From NCBI GenBank assembly GCA_964594075.1, contig CAZQKW010000060.1, forward strand, positions 1-19,046: a stretch of 19,046 nucleotides of DNA, read 5' to 3'. The stretch's first letter is position 1; each line of letters opens with the position of its first letter. Shown piece by piece: positions 1 through 8,999 of the stretch. The stretch is from CAZQKW01 sp964594075 (GTDB taxonomy: Bacteria > Desulfobacterota > WTBG01 > CAIYCZ01). The notes under the pieces were generated by a model. It ran no database searches, had not been told where the DNA came from, and saw only the letters and a program-made list of their open reading frames with translations. Position numbers and translations under genes: made by a program.

Positions 1-90
1 AGGACTCTTAAAAAGACTATTCTTTATGCACAACAAACCCAGAAGAAGCCTTTTTAATATCCCCCGTGTCACTTTGAAAAAAGGAATGTT

Positions 91-1491
91 TTAGTGAGCC
101 TTGGTTGACAGATAGCGCAGGTTAAACAGGTTTTCGCTTAAATCAGGCATATTAAGCGTTATCGTATGGGTAGCAATGGTTATATGTTTATTAATGATGT
201 CGCAGACCCATGGATTCCAGTAATCAAGCTCTCCATTGTCAGGATTCCAGCGCCATGCCCAATCCCACAGTTTCCACAACCGACCCTTTTGGTCATGCCA
301 CATCTCTTGTTGCATGGCAAAAGTCTCTTTATCCACATACCAGGTACGGGTCTTATAAATGTAGGTTGGCTCCTGGTAATTAATTCTCACCACCCATACC
401 GGGCGGCGCTCCCACCAGTAACGCTGGCAGCGGCCTCCATACTTGTCTTCATATTTAATAGGCTTGGGATTCATTGAGGGGCAGAGCACCACGGCTTCCC
501 CGAGCAGTTCGTAGGTTGCCGGATGTATAGACATTTTACTCCAAAACCCTTTCCAGTCTTCCCATGTAACATCAGAACCAACCAGCGGGTCCTGGGTGTT
601 GCTGCCGGCAAGCCGTCGAATTCTGCGCATAGAGGGAATATAGGTTATGAATGAATCCTCAACTTTATCATCCTTATACCGCGTGCGAACTGCAGCAAAT
701 CCCCGTAGATCATAAGGATAGAGGGCGACAATTGAGCCTTTTTCATAAATGTCCTCAAATCCTGGGATTACCGGAAACGGCGGCACTTTAATTCTGCCGA
801 CATAGTTTTGCCAATGGAGCTCAATCTTTTCCTCTCGCTCCTGTTTGCCATCCCTGCCATAGTAGCCAAACCCAAGCGGCAGAGAGTTTAAATTATCCCC
901 CATAATGGTCAGCCGGTCATAATTATGGACTATCTCTAAGGCAGTCTTCGGTTTGGGAAACGGGATGCCGGCAACCCATCCCTGCAAATTGCCTTTTTCA
1001 TCAAGCCTGCACTGGCTGGCATATTTTTTAGAAGCTTCCATATAGCCGCGGTCATTCCACTGATGGGTTGTCGGAACAATCACCATTTCCAGCGGAGTGT
1101 AATTATAATTGGCAAAAATCCCTGTGCCCATCAGGCGGTCCACTTCCCAGTCAAAGCCGTAGGGAAAGAGTTCACGAAGCTCTTTTTCATACTGTTTGAC
1201 ATTTTCCGGTGTTATGATCAGACCTGGTTTGATGCTCGGGGCTTTGGTATCTTTGGCTACTATATCCACCGCATTATAACCGATCCATTCAGCCCATTCA
1301 GTGCCAAGCTTTATCGCCTCGGGGCTGCACAATCGGTCTGCCCATTCTTTGTATGCAGGGTCTCCCTGTGATGCTGCAAAGTCACGCCAGGGTTTAACCC
1401 AATAGGGAAGTTCTTGTGCTGCTGCTTGAATAAGACTACCCGCGAGCAGCACGAGTATCAATAAACTAATTTTTATCTGTAACTTTTTCAT
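91..1491 (-). CDS. DUF1329 family periplasmic protein, copy 1
   Basis: A 466-residue secreted protein of the DUF1329 family, whose members are about 450-480 residues long and are related to the LolA/LolB lipoprotein-carrier fold. The N-terminus is a typical signal peptide: MKK, a hydrophobic stretch to about residue 22, then AAAQ as the likely cleavage site. The mature part carries the family's conserved blocks, including NYDRLTIMGDNLNS, GSNTQDPLVGSD and CQRYWWERRPVW. It is very close to the copy at 2114-3514 (most residues identical by eye) and clearly related to the one at 11939-13366. I chose the ATG at 1491 rather than the GTG at 1512, because a GGAGG ribosome site lies inside the longer reading, 9 nt before this ATG. 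The gene sits beyond the terminator that ends the neighbouring operon, so it probably has its own promoter. A periplasmic carrier for a lipid-like ligand is inferred from the fold family; no substrate is evident. Confidence 0.9.
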   Translation of the reverse strand: MKKLQIKISLLILVLLAGSLIQAAAQELPYWVKPWRDFAASQGDPAYKEWADRLCSPEAIKLGTEWAEWIGYNAVDIVAKDTKAPSIKPGLIITPENVKQYEKELRELFPYGFDWEVDRLMGTGIFANYNYTPLEMVIVPTTHQWNDRGYMEASKKYASQCRLDEKGNLQGWVAGIPFPKPKTALEIVHNYDRLTIMGDNLNSLPLGFGYYGRDGKQEREEKIELHWQNYVGRIKVPPFPVIPGFEDIYEKGSIVALYPYDLRGFAAVRTRYKDDKVEDSFITYIPSMRRIRRLAGSNTQDPLVGSDVTWEDWKGFWSKMSIHPATYELLGEAVVLCPSMNPKPIKYEDKYGGRCQRYWWERRPVWVVRINYQEPTYIYKTRTWYVDKETFAMQQEMWHDQKGRLWKLWDWAWRWNPDNGELDYWNPWVCDIINKHITIATHTITLNMPDLSENLFNLRYLSTKAH

Positions 1492-2029
1492 AACCCTTAC
1501 CCTCCGGTTCACTTGTTTTTGATTGATTTCATGCTGTGCATGCTAAACACTGTTCAGTGCAATGCTGACAGAATGAACCCAGACAGCTTTTGCACGCATG
1601 ACTCACCGTAGTTGCCAGGATCCTGTAAGCTCATAATTCGTTTGTTCACTCGCAAACATATCAATTCACGAAAAGAGTATCTTCCGGCAGAACAGATACA
1701 AGAAGAGGGTCCTCAATACAGCGGTCTTATTGCCATTAAATAGTTTAACTTCTCTCTTAGAATATCGCGGCAACGATTAACTACCGTAGCGTCTGCTTGA
1801 GAAATCACATGTGGGGGGCAAGGGTTTATATTTTTAATACGGTTCCCTTTTCTATGCGTGGTTCTGGTTTCTGAGCCTGGCATTTAACTTTTACACTTTT
1901 CGCCTACTGGATCACTGGGCTACTTTTGATAGAAAAAATGAAACGACACCCTGCTGTTATGCGGTCATTTTCACCCCCTTTCATGGCTTTTCTATTCTTA
2001 TTATGGTTTATAAATATAGCATAAATAAG
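1492..2029. other. Intergenic gap of about 0.5 kb, no gene recognised
   Basis: No convincing coding frame is present on either strand. A short hairpin (CACTG-TT-CAGTG, about 1548-1559) lies roughly 60 bp upstream of the downstream DUF1329 start. The gap must hold the promoter of that gene if the terminator at 2030-2056 works, but I could not find a good -35/-10 pair on the minus strand. The stretch may be decayed DNA left by duplication of the DUF1329 genes. Confidence 0.5.
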
Positions 2030-2056
2030 AAAGAGGGGATCGGTGTCCCCCTCTTT
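2030..2056 (-). terminator. Intrinsic terminator of the transport operon
   Basis: Nine-base-pair perfect stem (arms 2030-2038 and 2048-2056, AAAGAGGGG against CCCCTCTTT) with a 9-nt loop. On the minus strand it is followed by a T-rich tail (CTTATTTATG). It lies 58 bp past the stop codon of the DUF1329 gene at 2114, so it would end transcription of the minus-strand operon. The tail is T-rich rather than a pure T run, so some read-through into the DUF1329 gene at 91-1491 is possible. Confidence 0.7.
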
Positions 2057-2113
2057 CCGGAAGAGATTTAACTTTCGAACGCAACCGACAGCCAAACATG
2101 AAACGCGGCGCAA

Positions 2114-3514
2114 TCAGTGCGCCTTGCTGGACAAGTATCTCAAGTTAAACAGGTTCTCGCTCAGATTGGGCATATTCAGTGTGATAGTGTGCGTCAAAAT
2201 AGAGATGTGTTTATTGACAACATCGCACATCCAGGGGTTCCAGTAATCAAGTTCGCCGTTATCCGGGTTCCACCGCCAGCACCAGTCCCAGAGCTTCCAG
2301 AGCCGTCCTTTCTGGTCATAATACATCTCCTGTTGCATGGCAAAGGTCTCTTTGTCCACATACCAAACCCGCGCTCCATAGATATAATTTTTTTCCTTTG
2401 AGGTGATTTTCACTATCCAGACCGGTCGGCGTTCCCACCAGTATCGCTGGCACCAGCCGCCATACTTTTCAAAATACTGAATAGGCTTCGGATTAAACGA
2501 GGGGCAGAGCACAATCGCTTCCCCGAGGATTTCATAGGTGCAGGGATGCACCGTGACCTTGCTCCAGTAGCCCTTCCAGTCCTCCCAGGTCAGGTCGGAA
2601 CCCACCAGCGGGTCCTGGGTGTTGCTGCCGGCGAGCCGACGAATTCTTCGCATTGACGGGACGTAAGTAATAAAAGAATCTTCCATATTAGGGTCTCTAT
2701 AGCGTGTCCGAACTGCTGCAAAACCCCGCAAGTCATACGGATACAAGGCCACAATGGAGCCCTTCTCATAAATATCCTCAAAACCCGGAATCGTGGGAAT
2801 CGGCGGCACCTTTATGCGCCCATAGTAGTTCTGCCAGTGCAGTTCAACCTTTTCAATGCGCTCCTGTTTGCCATCACGCCCGTAGTAACCAAAAGACAAC
2901 GGCATTGAGTTCAGGTTGTCTCCCATGATGGTTAACCGATCATAATTATGCACTATTTCTATAGCGGTCTTGGGTTTGGGAAACGGAATACCTGCGACCC
3001 ACCCCTGAAGCACATTTTTTTCGTCAACTTTGCACATATGCGAATACTTTTTTGAGTTCTCCATATATGCAATATCATTCCAGGCGTGCGTTGTGGGCAC
3101 AATAACCATCTCCAGCGGGGTATAATTATAATCAGCAAATACGCCCTTGCCCATCATCCGGTCAACCTCAAAATCAAAACCAAAGGGCAAAAGATCTCTC
3201 AATTCTTTTTCATACTGTGCAACATTCTCCGGTGTTATGACCAAGCCAGGTTTGATACTTGGCGCTTTGGTGTCCTGCGCAACCATGTCAACTGCATTGT
3301 AGCCAAGCCATTCTTCCCATATTTTTCCATTTTTTATTGCCTCTGGCGTGCAGAGCCGCTGCGACCATTCAATGAAAACCGGGTCTTTGGTTTGTTCCGC
3401 CCAGTCCCTCCATTGTTTAGCCCAAGCAGGAAGCTCTTCAGCTCCAGCCGGCAGCAAAAATCCGACAAGCAGGACCAATACCAGACCTAAACCAATCGCA
3501 TTACGTTTTCCCAT
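2114..3514 (-). CDS. DUF1329 family periplasmic protein, copy 2 (operon member)
   Basis: A 466-residue DUF1329 protein, the same length as the copy at 91-1491 and nearly collinear with it. A signal peptide runs from MGKR through a hydrophobic core to about residue 25 (PAGAEE, cleavage probably after AGA). The conserved blocks EIVHNYDRLTIMGDNLNS, GSNTQDPLVGSD and the Trp/Tyr-rich C-terminal third are intact. The ATG at 3514 is preceded by AGGAGG at 5 nt; the longer open frame to 3571 has no such site and would spoil the signal peptide. It lies 70 bp downstream of the DUF1302 barrel gene and is the last gene before the terminator at 2030-2056. DUF1329 and DUF1302 genes are commonly neighbours. 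The natural reading is a periplasmic LolA-like partner of the barrel, carrying a hydrophobic ligand between the membranes. That role is inferred. Confidence 0.93.
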   Translation of the reverse strand: MGKRNAIGLGLVLVLLVGFLLPAGAEELPAWAKQWRDWAEQTKDPVFIEWSQRLCTPEAIKNGKIWEEWLGYNAVDMVAQDTKAPSIKPGLVITPENVAQYEKELRDLLPFGFDFEVDRMMGKGVFADYNYTPLEMVIVPTTHAWNDIAYMENSKKYSHMCKVDEKNVLQGWVAGIPFPKPKTAIEIVHNYDRLTIMGDNLNSMPLSFGYYGRDGKQERIEKVELHWQNYYGRIKVPPIPTIPGFEDIYEKGSIVALYPYDLRGFAAVRTRYRDPNMEDSFITYVPSMRRIRRLAGSNTQDPLVGSDLTWEDWKGYWSKVTVHPCTYEILGEAIVLCPSFNPKPIQYFEKYGGWCQRYWWERRPVWIVKITSKEKNYIYGARVWYVDKETFAMQQEMYYDQKGRLWKLWDWCWRWNPDNGELDYWNPWMCDVVNKHISILTHTITLNMPNLSENLFNLRYLSSKAH

Positions 3515-3584
3515 AACTGCCTCCTTTTCCTCGCGCTTTGTGATATTTCGTGGATAGAGATTCCTAAACAACTTTTTTTCTGCA

Positions 3585-5249
3585 TTAGAATTGATATTTC
3601 AAACGGGTATATACCTGGGCATTTTTTTGAAACAAGCCAAACGATTTACCAGTGTCATGATTACCGTGAATATACATCACACCGATTTCCGGTCGGAAAT
3701 GCGTTCCATAATTAAAGTTTACTTTGGTCTTAAACGCATAGCCATGCTCTTCAAAGTCGTACAGGAACAGGAACTGCGGGACAATGCGTTTATTGTCATA
3801 CTGGGTATTGACCAGAAAACTGAAATACTTCTGAGTCTTATGAATGCGCCACGGGTCAATTCTGCTATCGCCATAAGCTCCCGGAAGCGGCGGCAGTGCC
3901 TTGGTGCTCGCTTTTTCATTAAAATAGAACGGCGCATTGACCAACTGGCCGTCAAGCCCAAAGATGTAATACATAAAGAACTGGGTGCTGAAGAAGAAGG
4001 ATTCGCGCGGGTTCAGGAACCTGATATACAGCGGCCAGTCAAACCCGATCATGTAGCGGAGCTGATCCTTATCACGCACGTAATTGTCTAACCCATATTT
4101 GGGATTTAACCCGGTCCACGCCATGTCTCCGACCTTTTTGCCCTCATACTGGAAGGGTTTGTTAAGCTCATACAAGGCTTCCACACGCAGCACCGGCACC
4201 GGTTGTTGACCTATTTTTATCTGTCCCATTTCATGGTTCAACGTAAAGCCAACAATCCTTCGCCACCCATAATCTCTATCAAAATTGAGAGTAAGAGAAG
4301 CCCTGTCCCATGGCGGGATAGTCAGGCTCGGTGCTTTTGGTTTTAAAATAACATCCGGCTGGGTTCCATAGTAGAAGTTTAACGTAAACAGCCATTCATT
4401 CCAATTGCCCATAATGCGCACGGCATATTCATTGAAGCGCTGGCGAATTCCTTTGGGATGGGTATCGTTGACATTGACCCGGGCAAGATAGGGCAGGTTT
4501 GGCTCATTGGCTGCCCACACGCCGCCATCTGATTCATACAGTTCAATGCGGTTCTGCTTTGGTTTTCCGGGGTTAACAATAAACTCAATTTGAAAGTCGC
4601 GTATACCAAACGGTTCTATCCCCGGGAAATAGGTCGCTTTAATCAGCCAGAGGGGAATACGGGTATATTCGTATCCTTCATCAGAGTCTCTCAGCACCCA
4701 TTCCCGACGCAGATCCTGGGGATTGATGAAGTCCATCAAGCGCAGCCCGTCGCTCTCGCCCCATACAACCTGCTGTCTGCCTAACCGGAAGTTGACATGC
4801 TTGGTTTCAATCATTAAATAGAGTTCGCGGAAAAACTCCCATTCGCGGTCATTTTTGTTCCATTCCCAGGCGAGATTGTTTCTTGATTTGGAACTTTGTG
4901 CGGGGGTGTTGTTGGCTTCCTCAAACCAGCGTTTTCCGCTTTGAATCTGGTAAGCGAGATCGCCGAGCAATCGGTTGATGCCATAGAGTTGAATCTTATC
5001 TGAAATCTCGTATTCCCATTCAAGTTGCAGGGTGCTGTAATCGGTGACGTTTTTCCCGGAAAATTTGGGGTCAAAACCAATTGCCGCTTCCTGCATAAGG
5101 AAACCGTTGATGCTGAACGGCCGGCAAAATATTTGGTAGGTATTGGTGCCGGTTGCCGAACCCGCACCAGTATCATCTCTGGCAAATGCAGAGTGAAATG
5201 AAACGGCCAACAGTAATGTTGCTAAAGCAATAACTATGAGCTTTTTCAT
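3585..5249 (-). CDS. DUF1302 family outer-membrane beta-barrel protein
   Basis: A 554-residue protein of the DUF1302 family. It has a clear signal peptide (MKKLIVIALATLLLAV, cleavage probably after AFA near residue 23). The mature part alternates short amphipathic strands rich in Tyr, Trp and Phe, and the chain ends in LKYQF; a terminal Phe in such a strand is the usual insertion signal for the outer-membrane barrel assembly machinery. Motifs such as LGRQQVVWGESDGLRLMD and DLRREW resemble those of the family. The start ATG follows AAGGAGGG closely. The gene lies 112 bp after the MMPL permease and 70 bp before a DUF1329 gene. It probably provides the outer-membrane port of a route for a hydrophobic compound. 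Whether traffic is inward or outward cannot be told. Confidence 0.9.
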   Translation of the reverse strand: MKKLIVIALATLLLAVSFHSAFARDDTGAGSATGTNTYQIFCRPFSINGFLMQEAAIGFDPKFSGKNVTDYSTLQLEWEYEISDKIQLYGINRLLGDLAYQIQSGKRWFEEANNTPAQSSKSRNNLAWEWNKNDREWEFFRELYLMIETKHVNFRLGRQQVVWGESDGLRLMDFINPQDLRREWVLRDSDEGYEYTRIPLWLIKATYFPGIEPFGIRDFQIEFIVNPGKPKQNRIELYESDGGVWAANEPNLPYLARVNVNDTHPKGIRQRFNEYAVRIMGNWNEWLFTLNFYYGTQPDVILKPKAPSLTIPPWDRASLTLNFDRDYGWRRIVGFTLNHEMGQIKIGQQPVPVLRVEALYELNKPFQYEGKKVGDMAWTGLNPKYGLDNYVRDKDQLRYMIGFDWPLYIRFLNPRESFFFSTQFFMYYIFGLDGQLVNAPFYFNEKASTKALPPLPGAYGDSRIDPWRIHKTQKYFSFLVNTQYDNKRIVPQFLFLYDFEEHGYAFKTKVNFNYGTHFRPEIGVMYIHGNHDTGKSFGLFQKNAQVYTRLKYQF

Positions 5250-5361
5250 AATCCCTCCTTAAAAGCTATTTTTTTACCTCACACTGTACTACCTTAAAAA
5301 TTTATATGACGGTATCACCCCCCTTTTTCACAAAAAGTTTTCCTTTAAAATAATGGGCAGT

Positions 5362-7749
5362 TCAACCCCCCTCACCGGTTTCGTTTAGATGCGCATAGCG
5401 TCTCATGAATTTGGGCTTTAACCAGTTTACAGCCGCGGGAAGAAAGGTGAGCGCGCCCACCATATCAAAAAACATGAGAAAGCCGATCATCAGACCCATT
5501 TCAGCGTTGAAACGCAGTTCAGACAATAACGGCCATAATAAAATCGGAATGATTATAGTGAGCGCGGTTACAAACACGCCCTTTCCGGCTGAATTGAGAG
5601 AAGTATGGGTCATGGTCTCCCAATCGCCGCGGTTGTTTTTAATTTCTTCTTCCATGCGGCTCAGCAGATAAATCCCGTAATCAACGCCCACCCCGAGTCC
5701 CACTGCGGAAACCGGCAGGGTATTAACATCCAGGCCGATATTTTTAAGCGCCATATACGCAAATGCAACCATATTGGCTATCAGCAGCGGCAGGCAGAGC
5801 AGAAGTGCTGCGACAACTGAGCGAAATGCAATCCCGCAGAACACCACCACCGTTATAAATGCCAGCAGCAGGGTGCCGGTCTGCGACCATACTATCTCTT
5901 CATTGGTTGCGGCCAGAACGCCGCCATAGCCAGAGGCATATCTAAATTTCACACCTTCAATCTTGGGCTGGGATGAGAAAAATTCTTTGGTTGAGTCCAC
6001 GACCTCTCTTAACGTGTCGCCGAGATGATTTTTTAGATAGACGCGGATAATGGTATGCCGATAATGGGCGTCAACCATGGTGGTATAATCGCCGGGATCG
6101 CCTGCCATGTGATAGAAAAACAGAAGCTGGCCAATCAGTTTCAAGTCATCCGGAATGGTCAGATATCGGGCGTCACCTTCGTGAAATTCCTTGTTCATCA
6201 CCTTTACGATGGTGGTAAGCGACTGGGTTCCTGCCACGATGTCCGGATGCTTGTGCGTGATATATCGCTCATACAGATCAATGCGCTTCATAACCTCCGG
6301 CTGCTCCACCGCACCTTCTTCCCCTTCTACAATAACACTCATCATATCCGTGCCGGCAGCATCAAACTGTTTATTGATCATCTCACAGTCCCTATTATAC
6401 TGCGAGTCCGGCCAGAGGATTGGGGATCCCGGGTGGGTATCGCCAATTTTGAGTCCGCTTGCCAGATATGTTGCTATCACCCCAATCGCAACGAATATGA
6501 GCAGGATAGCGAGATTGGAACGTTTATAGGCCAGTTCGCCCAATTCATCCAGAAAGGTTCGTTTACTGCTAACTGCCACGTCACGCTCCCAGGAGAATTT
6601 GTAGCGATGCAAATCCCGTGGCGTCGGAAGATACATGCACAGCATCGGCCCGAGTATGCCGACCACCAGCAAAATTGAAATGACCCAGAAGGAACACAGA
6701 AATGATATTTTCTGTATCATGGGAATACGCGCCAGTATGAGCACGGAAAAGGCTGCTGCATCAGTAACGATAGCGGCAAGGCTGGCAAGAAAAATTCCAT
6801 CAATCGTTTTTATTGCCGCCTGTTCCTTGTTGCCACAGATATTCAGTTCTTCAAGATAGCGGCGGGTAACCTGCACTGAATGGCTCAGCCCCCGTGCACC
6901 GACTAAAACGGGTAGCACAATCATAAGGGGATTAAAATTAACCCCCAGTAGTCCGATGAAGCCGAAACCCCAGATAGTGCATATAATGCCGGCAAGCAGG
7001 GGAATGGTCACTCCGACCAGGTTGCGAAAAATGTAGATGAGTGCTGCTATGATAAAGGCAAAAGTAATACCGAATATGAGAATAGTCCTGGGCATAAAAT
7101 GATAAATCCAGCCCAGTAGCATGGGGCGTCCGGCGATATGCAGCGTGGTGTTGTCATCTTCTTCCTTTTGTTTGAGGGCCTGAATAAAATTAAAGAACGC
7201 AGAATAGTCAATATCAGGCCAGCAATCTGCAATTATCAGCGTGGCTTTGCCATCCCGTGATACTAAAAAGCCATTATAGGCTTCATTGGTAAAGACATTA
7301 TATTTTAACCGCTCAATGCCCTCGGGCGTCTTATCAATCTCGGGCCACATCAGTGCTGACACGTCAACCGTGCCGCCCGCATGTCCCTTTGCCACTTTGC
7401 TTTTTCGCTGCGCAATGGAATATACAAGCGCGCGCCGCACATCCTTATTGAAGAGTATTTCATCACTGACGCGCTTGATTTTTTCCAACGTGTCAGCGTT
7501 GAAAATGTCGCCGTTTTTTACTTTCAATGCCACCAGGACCGTATTGCTGCCGCCGTACTGCTCAACATACTCCTTGTAAAGCTTTATATACGGGTGATGA
7601 GGCGGTATCATTTCTTCCAGTATCACGTTCACACTCAGACGGAGGGTAACCCCATAGATAAACAGCACCGTCAACAGACTCATAATAATGAAAATAATTT
7701 TATGATAGCGGTGGAAAACTTCACCCAGTGTTGCGCGCTTTTTAGTCAT
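5362..7749 (-). CDS. MMPL/RND superfamily transporter
   Basis: A 795-residue inner-membrane permease with the duplicated RND plan. It has TM1 (about residues 17-38), a periplasmic domain (40-218), five more TM helices (about 220-375), a cytoplasmic linker, TM7 (about 412-432), a second periplasmic domain (433-622) and a second five-helix bundle (623-777). The second half carries the MMPL signature GLGVGVDYGIYLLSRMEEE, with Asp690-Tyr691 in the tenth helix. The matching place in the first half reads GARGLSHSVQ (284-293) and lacks the Asp-Tyr pair. The length fits the HAE3/MMPL group that moves lipids and hopanoids rather than tripartite drug pumps, and no periplasmic adaptor gene is present. 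It lies 40 bp after the YCF48-like gene and 112 bp before the DUF1302 barrel. It is the likely energy-coupled part of the system; the substrate is unknown. Confidence 0.92.
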   Translation of the reverse strand: MTKKRATLGEVFHRYHKIIFIIMSLLTVLFIYGVTLRLSVNVILEEMIPPHHPYIKLYKEYVEQYGGSNTVLVALKVKNGDIFNADTLEKIKRVSDEILFNKDVRRALVYSIAQRKSKVAKGHAGGTVDVSALMWPEIDKTPEGIERLKYNVFTNEAYNGFLVSRDGKATLIIADCWPDIDYSAFFNFIQALKQKEEDDNTTLHIAGRPMLLGWIYHFMPRTILIFGITFAFIIAALIYIFRNLVGVTIPLLAGIICTIWGFGFIGLLGVNFNPLMIVLPVLVGARGLSHSVQVTRRYLEELNICGNKEQAAIKTIDGIFLASLAAIVTDAAAFSVLILARIPMIQKISFLCSFWVISILLVVGILGPMLCMYLPTPRDLHRYKFSWERDVAVSSKRTFLDELGELAYKRSNLAILLIFVAIGVIATYLASGLKIGDTHPGSPILWPDSQYNRDCEMINKQFDAAGTDMMSVIVEGEEGAVEQPEVMKRIDLYERYITHKHPDIVAGTQSLTTIVKVMNKEFHEGDARYLTIPDDLKLIGQLLFFYHMAGDPGDYTTMVDAHYRHTIIRVYLKNHLGDTLREVVDSTKEFFSSQPKIEGVKFRYASGYGGVLAATNEEIVWSQTGTLLLAFITVVVFCGIAFRSVVAALLLCLPLLIANMVAFAYMALKNIGLDVNTLPVSAVGLGVGVDYGIYLLSRMEEEIKNNRGDWETMTHTSLNSAGKGVFVTALTIIIPILLWPLLSELRFNAEMGLMIGFLMFFDMVGALTFLPAAVNWLKPKFMRRYAHLNETGEGG

Positions 7750-7789
7750 ATTCTCTCCCCATCGTGCGTCTTATCGGTTCATTCATCTT

Positions 7790-8926
7790 TCAATTATTTG
7801 CCAGCACCTGTTCAACCGTTTTTGCCGGGTAATCCATCATCTCCCATGAATAACCGCCGGTGGCAGCACGCAGAATCATGCCATCCTCGCCCACTGCAAT
7901 TGCCTCCTCACCGGTTCGAGTAATAAATTTGACTTTATAGAGCCAGTTGTACTCTATGTTTAATTTCATTTCGGTCGGCGCCATCCAGTTTTGCAGGTAT
8001 GGTTTTTTCAAAAAGGCATAATAGGCGATAATCCCCTGGCCGACGGCAAAAGCGTCTTTGCGTATGATGTCGGGTCCGCCCCGGCGGAAGGTTACCCCGT
8101 AGTAGTGGGTTTTTTTGTAAGGCGATTCGGCGGTCCAGCTACTGCCGCCATCAGTGGTTTTGAGAATGGTATTATCAAGACCAACGGCAAAGCCAAAATT
8201 CTGATCAAGAAAATCCACATCAATCAGCGTATGTTCAGTTCCACTTTTCAGCTTGGTCCAAGTTTTGCCGCCATCAGCAGTGTGTAGAATTGTGCCGTAT
8301 TCTCCCACTGTCCAGCCGGTCTGTGGATTTAAAAAATAAATGCTGTTCAGTGTATGAACTTCTTCTTCCTGACCAAAATCTTCTGCCACCAGCTCCCCTT
8401 CCTTGAGCTGTGAAATATCCAGCTCAGCCGGTTCGCCGCCATGAACCTTCTCCCAGTTACCGCCCCCGTCCGTGGTATGAAGAATTATTTCATACTGGCC
8501 GACAATCCAGCCTTCCTGCGGGGAGGGAAATTTTACGTCATTAAACAGATAGCGCATACCGGTGGTCACCTTTTTCCAGCTTGCGCCCCCATCAGCGGTT
8601 TTTATGACCGTTCCGCCATGTCCCACAGCCCAGACAACTTCAGGAGAAACAGCATAGACCCCTACCAGATCCCGATTTGTACCACTGTTCTGATACGACC
8701 ATTTTTTGCCGCCATCGGTCGTGGCAAGAATGGTTCCATATTGTCCTACTACCCACCCTGCGGTATCATTGCAAAATGAAACCGCCAGCAGATGGTCGCG
8801 AAGACGCCAGGTTTCAACGACCTCTTCCTCCACCCGCCCGGTTGTGATTTGCATATACCAGTAGCTGATTGCCACAACAACCGCCATAAATATGCAAATT
8901 AGTATAATGCGTACTCTGAAACTCAT
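7790..8926 (-). CDS. Membrane-anchored YCF48/BNR repeat protein (HCF136-like propeller)
   Basis: A 378-residue protein with one N-terminal membrane segment or uncleaved signal (about residues 7-26). It is followed by repeats ending in TDGG-x2-W at about residues 70-76, 111-117, 152-158, 217-223 and 258-264, plus a degenerate last one (ATGGYSW). Each repeat has a GxxGTIL strand just before the motif. This is the pattern of YCF48/photosystem II stability factor HCF136 and BNR-type beta-propellers. No photosynthesis genes are nearby, so a photosystem role is unlikely. Such proteins recur beside DUF1302, DUF1329 and MMPL genes. An insertion rich in Glu and Asp (about 163-190) interrupts the repeats. 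The start has AAGGAG at 8 nt. It probably faces the periplasm and scaffolds or helps assemble the transport complex; this is inference. Confidence 0.88.
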   Translation of the reverse strand: MSFRVRIILICIFMAVVVAISYWYMQITTGRVEEEVVETWRLRDHLLAVSFCNDTAGWVVGQYGTILATTDGGKKWSYQNSGTNRDLVGVYAVSPEVVWAVGHGGTVIKTADGGASWKKVTTGMRYLFNDVKFPSPQEGWIVGQYEIILHTTDGGGNWEKVHGGEPAELDISQLKEGELVAEDFGQEEEVHTLNSIYFLNPQTGWTVGEYGTILHTADGGKTWTKLKSGTEHTLIDVDFLDQNFGFAVGLDNTILKTTDGGSSWTAESPYKKTHYYGVTFRRGGPDIIRKDAFAVGQGIIAYYAFLKKPYLQNWMAPTEMKLNIEYNWLYKVKFITRTGEEAIAVGEDGMILRAATGGYSWEMMDYPAKTVEQVLANN

Positions 8927-8999
8927 TACCGTTTCTCCTTTGTATGGATGTGGTGTTATGTCCAGTTACAACTTATTCCTGTTTTGCAAATCTCCGCCA

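Noticed and set aside
1..90. Left edge downstream of DUF1329 copy 1
   Set aside because: No hairpin with a T run and no coding frame could be supported.
1904..2113. 69-codon minus-strand frame after the DUF1329 gene
   Set aside because: It runs through the terminator hairpin, has no ribosome site and shows no recognisable composition or motif.
5323..5337. CTTTTT-CAC-AAAAAG hairpin between the MMPL and DUF1302 genes
   Set aside because: The stem is almost all A/T and is followed by G rather than T on the minus strand, so it is not a credible terminator.
7790..8926. Photosystem II assembly factor role for the YCF48-like protein
   Set aside because: The repeat family matches, but no photosynthesis gene is present and the neighbours are envelope transport genes.
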